A stretch of DNA of 64,000 nucleotides. Source: an uncultured Altererythrobacter sp. (lineage in GTDB: Bacteria > Pseudomonadota > Alphaproteobacteria > Sphingomonadales > Sphingomonadaceae). Shown here one piece after another: positions 63,739 through 64,000 of this stretch. The notes under the pieces are model-generated. The model was not told the DNA's origin, searched no databases, and saw nothing but the letters and a program-made list of their open reading frames with translations. Position 1 is the stretch's first letter, and each line of letters begins with the position of its first letter. The DNA lies in assembly GCA_913055875.1 (NCBI GenBank), contig CAJXJY010000003.1, positions 124,001 through 188,000 on the forward strand, given 5' to 3'. The position numbers and the translations under genes were made by a program.

Positions 63739-64000
63739 ATGGACATGCTCGTTTCGACCGACTGGCTGGCGGACAATCTGGCCACCGTACGCGTGCTCGA
63801 CGCCTCGGCGCATCTGCCCGCCGCAGGCCGCGATCCGGCAGCGGACTTCGCCGAGGACCATATCCCCGGGGCCGCATTTCTCGGCCTTGCGAGCCTGACG
63901 GACGAAACCTCTTCCGTCCCGTCGGCCCTGCCGCGTGCCGACCAGTTCGCCGAGCGCATGGCCGAACTCGGCATGCGGCCCGGCGACCGCGTGGTGCTCT
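63739..64000 (+). CDS. Thiosulfate/3-mercaptopyruvate sulfurtransferase, 5' part
   Basis: The first 87 residues are visible before the window ends. The sequence begins MDMLVSTDWLADNLATVRVL and contains ASAHLPAAGRDPAADFAEDH and IPGA, the typical start of two-domain (rhodanese-type) sulfurtransferases. These move a sulfane sulfur from mercaptopyruvate or thiosulfate to an acceptor such as cyanide or a thiol. The catalytic cysteine would be in the C-terminal half, outside the window. An alternative start is the ATG two codons downstream. Confidence 0.85.
   Translation, partial: MDMLVSTDWLADNLATVRVLDASAHLPAAGRDPAADFAEDHIPGAAFLGLASLTDETSSVPSALPRADQFAERMAELGMRPGDRVVL

Overview
The window is about 64 kb of GC-rich, densely coding chromosome from an alphaproteobacterium, most likely of the order Sphingomonadales (Erythrobacter/Altererythrobacter/Sphingomonas relatives). 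This rests on the PckA-ChvI-ChvG-HprK(short)-RapZ-EIIA-HPr block, the argH/small lipoprotein/lysA order, the serC-serA-hisZ order, families common in sphingomonads (DUF4349, DUF3597, DUF6894, DUF6768) and intergenic inverted repeats of the CTTCGACAAGCTCAGG...CGAACGG type. I see no phage, plasmid, transposase, CRISPR array or classical defence island. Almost everything is housekeeping chromosome.

Layout. 0-16 kb: an unrecognised partial gene, a PhyH-type dioxygenase, parC, a PfpI-family protein, two tandem DUF4349 proteins, two cysteine desulfurases with a 2Fe-2S ferredoxin, an alpha/beta hydrolase, a TonB protein, a DUF885 metallopeptidase, a zincin/TPR protein and a DUF421 membrane protein. 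16-21.5 kb (minus strand): a large beta-propeller/amidohydrolase fusion and a small regulatory group (Crp-type regulator, DUF6894, CBS pair, hypothetical). 21.5-27.8 kb: pckA facing the chvI-chvG-hprK-rapZ-EIIA-HPr run, whose genes mostly overlap and which links carbon/PTS signalling to gluconeogenesis. 28-36 kb: a TrmH-type methyltransferase, two tandem paralogous exported proteins, rmuC, a newly noticed 48-residue gene, a Cys-rich copper-type protein, def, recR, fmt and truA. 36-46.5 kb: a medium-chain dehydrogenase, asparaginase, tRNA-Val, GH27 alpha-galactosidase, a TlpA-like lipoprotein, argH, lysA, siroheme synthesis, regulators and an ECF sigma factor. 46.5-64 kb: an L,D-transpeptidase, purA, aldo/keto reductase, a GLG1-like/esterase fusion, hisZ-serA-serC, a glycosyltransferase, PadR with a clear operator, a GH2 glycosidase, rarA, tRNA-Thr, queF and a partial sulfurtransferase.

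The most unusual material is not protein-coding. Several families of palindromic repeats sit between genes. Two copies of one family are perfect 31-32 bp inverted repeats that share an identical inner stem but have unrelated, still perfectly paired, outer stems. A second, mosaic family has a 129-bp copy inserted in frame inside fmt, adding 43 residues, in the manner of Rickettsia palindromic elements. Other points: a cysteine desulfurase whose conserved N-terminus can only be reached from a non-canonical start codon, a 20-bp Fur/Zur-like element shared by the promoters of tonB and a DUF4349 gene, and a small gene whose start codon is folded into a perfect hairpin.
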